Shown here: positions 42,682 to 46,631 of the stretch, piece after piece
How the letters are laid out: every line of letters starts with the position of its first letter
Position numbering within the stretch: the stretch's first letter is position 1
Source: Marisimplicoccus sp964437815
GTDB lineage: Bacteria; Bacteroidota; Bacteroidia; Flavobacteriales; Flavobacteriaceae
Assembly (NCBI GenBank): GCA_964437815.1
Contig: CAYTIE010000007.1
Location: 1 to 46,631 of the forward strand
Direction of reading: 5' to 3'
Length of the DNA: 46,631 nt
Made by a program: the position numbers and the translations under genes
The notes under the pieces: generated by a model
Told to the model about the DNA's origin: nothing
What the model saw: only the letters and a program-made list of their open reading frames with translations
The model's database searches: none

Positions 42682-44810
42682 TTATTTTTTTGTAAAGAAA
42701 GTCGATTTAAATAAAATGAGGATAGATCGCTAAGTATGTTAATTGCCTCATCAACATAAAGATCTTTTTTCAAATTATCTATCCATCTGTTCCTTCTTTC
42801 AACTATTTCATCAGGTACTTTTTCACCAGGAAGATTATCTTTCAACCACTCGAATCTAAAATTAGATTTAAAATCATCTATTTTTTTGAATTTTTCTGAC
42901 TCCTTTTTATTATTATCCATATCCAATTTATAGGTATCATAGTTCAATGAAACAATATTGTCCTCCTGTTGCTCTTTTACCCATTTTGCTTGCTCATCTA
43001 TAATATTAAAAAATTCATTTTTTGAGATTCTATTTTTACTATTTTCAAGAGCTTTGTCATAATATAACTGCTTATTTAGTGGAGAATAGCTTGCTGAATT
43101 AATTTGATCCCAAGATAAAGGATTTTCAAGGTCTCTTTCCCCAATGTCTATATATGAATATCTATTAGGGAAAATAATATCACTTTTGACCCCCTCTAAT
43201 TGAGTAGATCCTCCGCTAATTCTATAAAATTTATCTGTGGTTAATTTAATAAAACCTAGTTCACCATAAGTGTTTCCAGAAATAAACTGATTAAGAGAAA
43301 GTATATTTTGGACTGTACCTTTTCCATATGTTTGCTTACTTCCAATTATAATAGCTCTATTATAATCTTGGAGAGCAGCAGCTAAAATTTCAGAAGCAGA
43401 TGCAGAAAATTCATTTACCAGAATAACTAGAGGTCCATCCCATATAATTGAAGGATCCGTATCTTTTAAAACCTCTTTTCTCCCTCCAATGCTTTTTACC
43501 TGAACAACTGGTCCTTTATCAATAAAAAATCCTGTAATATCTACTGCTGTTTTCAATGATCCTCCTCCATTACCTCTCAAATCCATTATTATTCCATTTA
43601 CATTTTCATTTTTCAATTTTAGTATCTCTTTTTTTATGTCACTAGCTGCATTTCTTTGACCATAGTCATTAAAGTCAATATAAAAACTTGGTAAACTTAT
43701 AAATCCATATTTTTTGGAATCTTGAAAAATAAGAGATGACTTTGCATATGTTTCTTCTAACTCTACAATATCTCTTGTTATCTCAACTTGCTCAATCCCA
43801 CCATCCACTCTTTTGACCATTAAATATACTTTTGTTCCTTTTTCTCCTTTTATTAGGTCTACAGCATCTCCTAGCTTCATAAGAGAAATATCTACTGGTT
43901 CTTCATCAGGAGTTTGAGAAACACCTAAAATTATATCTCCTATATTCAAGAGTTCATCTCTCCAAACAGGTCCTCCAATAATAATTTCAGCAATTTCTAC
44001 TTGCTGATTCTTTTTCAATAACCTAGCCCCTATTCCTTGAAACCTACCAGAAATATTTTGGTCAAAAACATCTTTTGCCTGAGGAGCTAAGTAAATAGTA
44101 TGAGGATCAAATTGATTAACTATTGAGTTTAAATATATTGAAAACCAGTCCTTTCTTTCTAAATCATCATTAAAATCAAAAAAGTCTTTTAGATTATCAA
44201 GAATAGCATTTCTTGATTCGACTTCTAGGTCTATATCTGATTTCAATTCTTTTTCTTCATCACCTGGTAAAGGTTTCTTTTCTTCTTGAATTGTTTTCTT
44301 TGTTATAAATCCATCAAGTGTTGAGAGTTTTAATCTTTTTCTCCAAATATCAATCTGATCAGAAATATTGACTGCATATTCTAATTGCTCAAAATCTGTA
44401 TTCAAAGTTTCATCAATATTAAAATTAAAAGGATTATCTAAAATATCTTTATAAAAAGATTCTACCTCATCCACTCTAGACATTAAAGTTTCATAAGTTA
44501 GATTAAAGAAATCTATGTTTGAAGATTTAATTTGATCATCTATCAATAGTTGATATTCATCAAATTTCTCAATATCAGATTTTAGCAAGAATCTTTTTTG
44601 GGGGTCAATTGCCTTAAGATAATCATTATATACATTTCTTGAAAAATCATCATCGATTATTTTAGGATCATAGTGAAGCCTATCTAAAACAACAGATATT
44701 AATTCAACTAACAGTTTATCTTTATCCGGATTATCAAATTTATTATCAGATAATTCAAAAAATATTACTATTGATATAATCCCAGATGCAAGTATTCCTA
44801 ATAATCTCAT
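42678..44810 (-). CDS. prc: Carboxy-terminal processing protease (tail-specific protease, Prc-type)
   Basis: Periplasmic serine protease of family S41. 710 residues. A hydrophobic N-terminal signal or anchor ('LLGILASGIISIVIFFEL'), a TSP N-terminal domain (about 30-225), a PDZ domain ('GRFQGIGARLLKKNQQVEIAEII', 'GDIILGVSQ'), and the protease core: 'IIMDLRGNGGGSLKTAVDITG', then 'NEFSASASEILAAALQDY' with the nucleophile Ser and 'YGKGTVQN' with the Lys of the Ser/Lys dyad. A DUF3340-like C-terminal helical part completes it. In E. coli, Prc trims PBP3 and controls peptidoglycan hydrolases, so proximity to the shape cluster is sensible. It does not share their strand. Confidence 0.95.
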   Translation of the reverse strand: MRLLGILASGIISIVIFFELSDNKFDNPDKDKLLVELISVVLDRLHYDPKIIDDDFSRNVYNDYLKAIDPQKRFLLKSDIEKFDEYQLLIDDQIKSSNIDFFNLTYETLMSRVDEVESFYKDILDNPFNFNIDETLNTDFEQLEYAVNISDQIDIWRKRLKLSTLDGFITKKTIQEEKKPLPGDEEKELKSDIDLEVESRNAILDNLKDFFDFNDDLERKDWFSIYLNSIVNQFDPHTIYLAPQAKDVFDQNISGRFQGIGARLLKKNQQVEIAEIIIGGPVWRDELLNIGDIILGVSQTPDEEPVDISLMKLGDAVDLIKGEKGTKVYLMVKRVDGGIEQVEITRDIVELEETYAKSSLIFQDSKKYGFISLPSFYIDFNDYGQRNAASDIKKEILKLKNENVNGIIMDLRGNGGGSLKTAVDITGFFIDKGPVVQVKSIGGRKEVLKDTDPSIIWDGPLVILVNEFSASASEILAAALQDYNRAIIIGSKQTYGKGTVQNILSLNQFISGNTYGELGFIKLTTDKFYRISGGSTQLEGVKSDIIFPNRYSYIDIGERDLENPLSWDQINSASYSPLNKQLYYDKALENSKNRISKNEFFNIIDEQAKWVKEQQEDNIVSLNYDTYKLDMDNNKKESEKFKKIDDFKSNFRFEWLKDNLPGEKVPDEIVERRNRWIDNLKKDLYVDEAINILSDLSSFYLNRLSLQKNN

Positions 44811-44826
44811 AAATATTATAATCTCC

Positions 44827-44834
44827 CAAAATTA
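44827..44834 (-). promoter_or_regulatory. Predicted -7 element of prc
   Basis: Minus strand TAATTTTG fits TAnnTTTG; transcription would begin near 44820, about 10 bases before the prc ATG. Confidence 0.45.
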
Positions 44835-44942
44835 AATAAAAAAGCTTACTATTTATAAGGTATAGTACTAAACTTTAGTTAAACTATTTCTAGTAGGAAT
44901 GCTTTTTATATATTTACTTAATTATTTCTTATTACCAATAAA

Positions 44943-45713
44943 ATGGAAAAACCATTGATTTTAGTTACTAACGATGATGGGATTAATGCTCCAGGAATCA
45001 GATGCCTTATTGATATTATGTCTGAAGTTGGTGAAGTTATAGTAGTCGCACCTGATAGTCCTCAATCTGGAATGGGACATGCGATAACTATTAACTCAAC
45101 ACTTCATTGTTCTAAAATTTCGCCTAAGTCTTCAGATCGGTTAGAATATAGTTGCTCAGGGACACCTGCAGATTGTGTTAAACTTGCTGTAAATGAATTA
45201 ATGCCCAGAAAACCTGATCTATGTGTATCTGGAATAAACCATGGATCAAACTCTTCAATAAACGTAATATATTCAGGAACAATGAGCGCAGCTATTGAGG
45301 CTGGTATTGAAGGTATACCTGCTATTGGATTCTCACTTTTAGATTATAGATGGAATGCCAATTTCTCTGATAGTAAAAAGTTTATTAAAAAGATTACTTT
45401 AAATGCTTTAAAAAACAAGATACCAAAAGATGTAGTTTTAAATGTAAATATTCCTGCATTAAAGGAATCTGAGATAAAAGGAATCAGAATATGTAGACAG
45501 GCAAAATCCTATTGGGTTGAAGAGTTTGATAAAAGAAAAAATCCTTTGGGACAAGAATATTATTGGCTAACTGGAAAATTTATTGATAAAGATAAAGGTG
45601 AGGACACAGATGAATGGGCTTTAAGAAATGGTTTCATATCTATAGTTCCAGTTGAATTTGATTTGACTGCTCACTCAGCAATTAAAGATTTAAATCAATG
45701 GGACTTTAAATGA
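44943..45713 (+). CDS. surE: 5'/3'-nucleotidase SurE
   Basis: Survival protein E, a metal-dependent nucleoside monophosphatase. 256 residues. N-terminal metal site 'ILVTNDDGINAPG' (D11, D12), 'VVAPDSPQSGMGHAIT' (Ser ligand), 'YSCSGTPADCVKLAV' and 'PDLCVSGINHGSN' (Asn ligand), followed by 'YSGTMSAAIEAGIEGIPAIGFSL'. All four family signatures are present. Probably has its promoter in the 132-base divergent spacer to prc (a TATATTTA at 44909-44916 is a weak candidate). The stop overlaps the lpxB start by 3 bases (ATGA). Confidence 0.97.
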   Translation: MEKPLILVTNDDGINAPGIRCLIDIMSEVGEVIVVAPDSPQSGMGHAITINSTLHCSKISPKSSDRLEYSCSGTPADCVKLAVNELMPRKPDLCVSGINHGSNSSINVIYSGTMSAAIEAGIEGIPAIGFSLLDYRWNANFSDSKKFIKKITLNALKNKIPKDVVLNVNIPALKESEIKGIRICRQAKSYWVEEFDKRKNPLGQEYYWLTGKFIDKDKGEDTDEWALRNGFISIVPVEFDLTAHSAIKDLNQWDFK

Positions 45714-46631
45714 GATATTATTTAATTGCAGGAGAGGCCTCTGGTGATATATATGGGTCTCAACTTATTGAGGAAATTCAAGCTCTAGAACCTAACTCAA
45801 AAATAAGATTTTGGGGAGGAGACCTAATGAAATCTAAATCTAACAATCTTGTTAAACATTACAAAGATACTTCTGTAATGGGGTTTTTTGAAGTACTCAA
45901 ACATATTTTCAAAATATTAAGAAATATAGATTATTGTAAAAATGACATTCTAGAGTTTAAACCTGATAGAATAATATATATTGATTATCCAGGTTTTAAT
46001 TTAAGAATTTGTAAGTGGGCAAAGGAAAAAGGGTTTATCAACCATTACTATATTAGTCCTCAAATTTGGGCATGGAAGGAAAATAGGATTAAGGCAATTA
46101 AAAGAGATATCGACCAAATGCATGTAATTCTTCCATTTGAAAAAAATTATTACAAAAATAAACATGGGTTTGATGTACACTACTCAGGCCATCCTCTTGT
46201 TAATTATATAAATAAATTTAGATCTGATGATGATTTTTTTGATAAAAATAACATTGAAAAAAATCAGCCTATAATTGCTCTATTGCCAGGAAGCAGATTA
46301 CAAGAAATTAAAAAAGTATTACCAGTTTTTTTATCCATTGTTGAGAGTTTTAAGTCATATCAATTCATTATTGGAGGAGTAGAGAGCATTAATAAAGAGA
46401 AGTATAATAGATTAATAAAAAATAAGAATGTGAAAGTTGTATTTAATGAAACATATAATCTACTTGCAAATGCAGATGCTGCTATAGTTACAAGTGGAAC
46501 AGCATCTCTAGAAGCAGCTATTTTTAAAGTTCCTCAAGTTGTTTGTTATAGAACAAGTGTTATCACTTATTTAATTAGTAAGATGTTAGTAAATATTAAG
46601 TATATATCTTTAGTGAATCTTATTCTTAATA
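45710..46631 (+). CDS. lpxB: Lipid-A-disaccharide synthase LpxB (3' end outside window)
   Basis: Couples UDP-2,3-diacylglucosamine to lipid X to form the lipid A disaccharide, on the inner face of the membrane. About 307 of roughly 370 residues are visible. Begins 'MRYYLIAGEASGDIYGSQLIE', then 'VMGFFEVLKHIFKIL', 'IDYPGFNLRICKWAK', 'YYISPQIWAWKENRIK', 'YSGHPLVNYI', 'IALLPGSRLQEIKKVLP' and 'VTSGTASLEAAIFKVPQVVCYRTS', all GT19 landmarks. The frame is open to the window edge without a stop. Coupled to surE by the ATGA overlap. Confidence 0.97.
   Translation, partial: MRYYLIAGEASGDIYGSQLIEEIQALEPNSKIRFWGGDLMKSKSNNLVKHYKDTSVMGFFEVLKHIFKILRNIDYCKNDILEFKPDRIIYIDYPGFNLRICKWAKEKGFINHYYISPQIWAWKENRIKAIKRDIDQMHVILPFEKNYYKNKHGFDVHYSGHPLVNYINKFRSDDDFFDKNNIEKNQPIIALLPGSRLQEIKKVLPVFLSIVESFKSYQFIIGGVESINKEKYNRLIKNKNVKVVFNETYNLLANADAAIVTSGTASLEAAIFKVPQVVCYRTSVITYLISKMLVNIKYISLVNLILN

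Overview
The window reads as a piece of a streamlined, AT-rich (roughly 30% GC by eye) genome of the phylum Bacteroidota, most likely a marine member of the Flavobacteriaceae. The reasons are: several TAnnTTTG promoter elements of the Bacteroidota type instead of -35/-10 boxes with strong Shine-Dalgarno sites; an adjacent SusC/SusD pair; Bacteroidota protein forms (LipB, a C-terminally extended LysS, a NagB-PIG-L fusion, flavobacterial LptE, a topA-linked arginase-like protein); and almost no intergenic DNA. A run of 100 N at 39029-39128 shows this is a draft scaffold (MAG, SAG or draft isolate). Apart from the N run there is no gene-free stretch longer than about 170 bases.

Layout. 1-9514: end of a large unknown beta-propeller protein, lipB, lysS, a GH73 muramidase lipoprotein, a DUF4136 lipoprotein, alaS, an M23 peptidase and a MerR regulator. 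9515-11866: era-der GTPase operon and an initiator tRNA-fMet with promoter and terminator. 11893-21567: the most accessory-looking part, with a susC-susD-(hairpin)-GGT-like operon, a tiny cysteine-rich protein, a DASS (SLC13) transporter and an exported AbgB-like M20 amidohydrolase downstream of nagB. 21601-29623: nagB-PIG-L fusion, trxB, a metal-site-less arginase-fold protein with topA, and a CstB-like persulfide dioxygenase/rhodanese. 29686-35812: miaB, an orphan sigma-54 activator, lptE, a TPR-like protein, secG and groES-groEL, all on the + strand. 35885-46631: purH, the rod-shape cluster mreB-mreC-mreD-mrdA-rodA (mreC and mreD broken by the assembly gap), a C-terminal processing protease, surE and the start of lpxB.

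Most of this is housekeeping: translation, GTPases for ribosome assembly, lipoylation, envelope growth, chaperonin and purine synthesis. The parts most worth a second look are four. First, a 13-bp element of the form TGCCAAnnTGTCA lies upstream of groES and, inverted, upstream of miaB, and both regions carry ATTGGCATA(A/G)TTTA; the miaB unit also encodes a receiver-less sigma-54 activator, which suggests an autoregulated stress circuit. Second, miaB has no ATG/GTG/TTG start that keeps its first cluster cysteine, and ATT at 29686 fits. Third, a SusCD-linked GGT-family hydrolase keeps the catalytic threonine but lacks the usual glutamyl-binding residues. Fourth, an arginase-fold protein next to topA has lost most metal ligands. 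All seven convergent protein-gene pairs overlap or abut, and several promoters put transcription starts within about 5-20 nt of the start codon.
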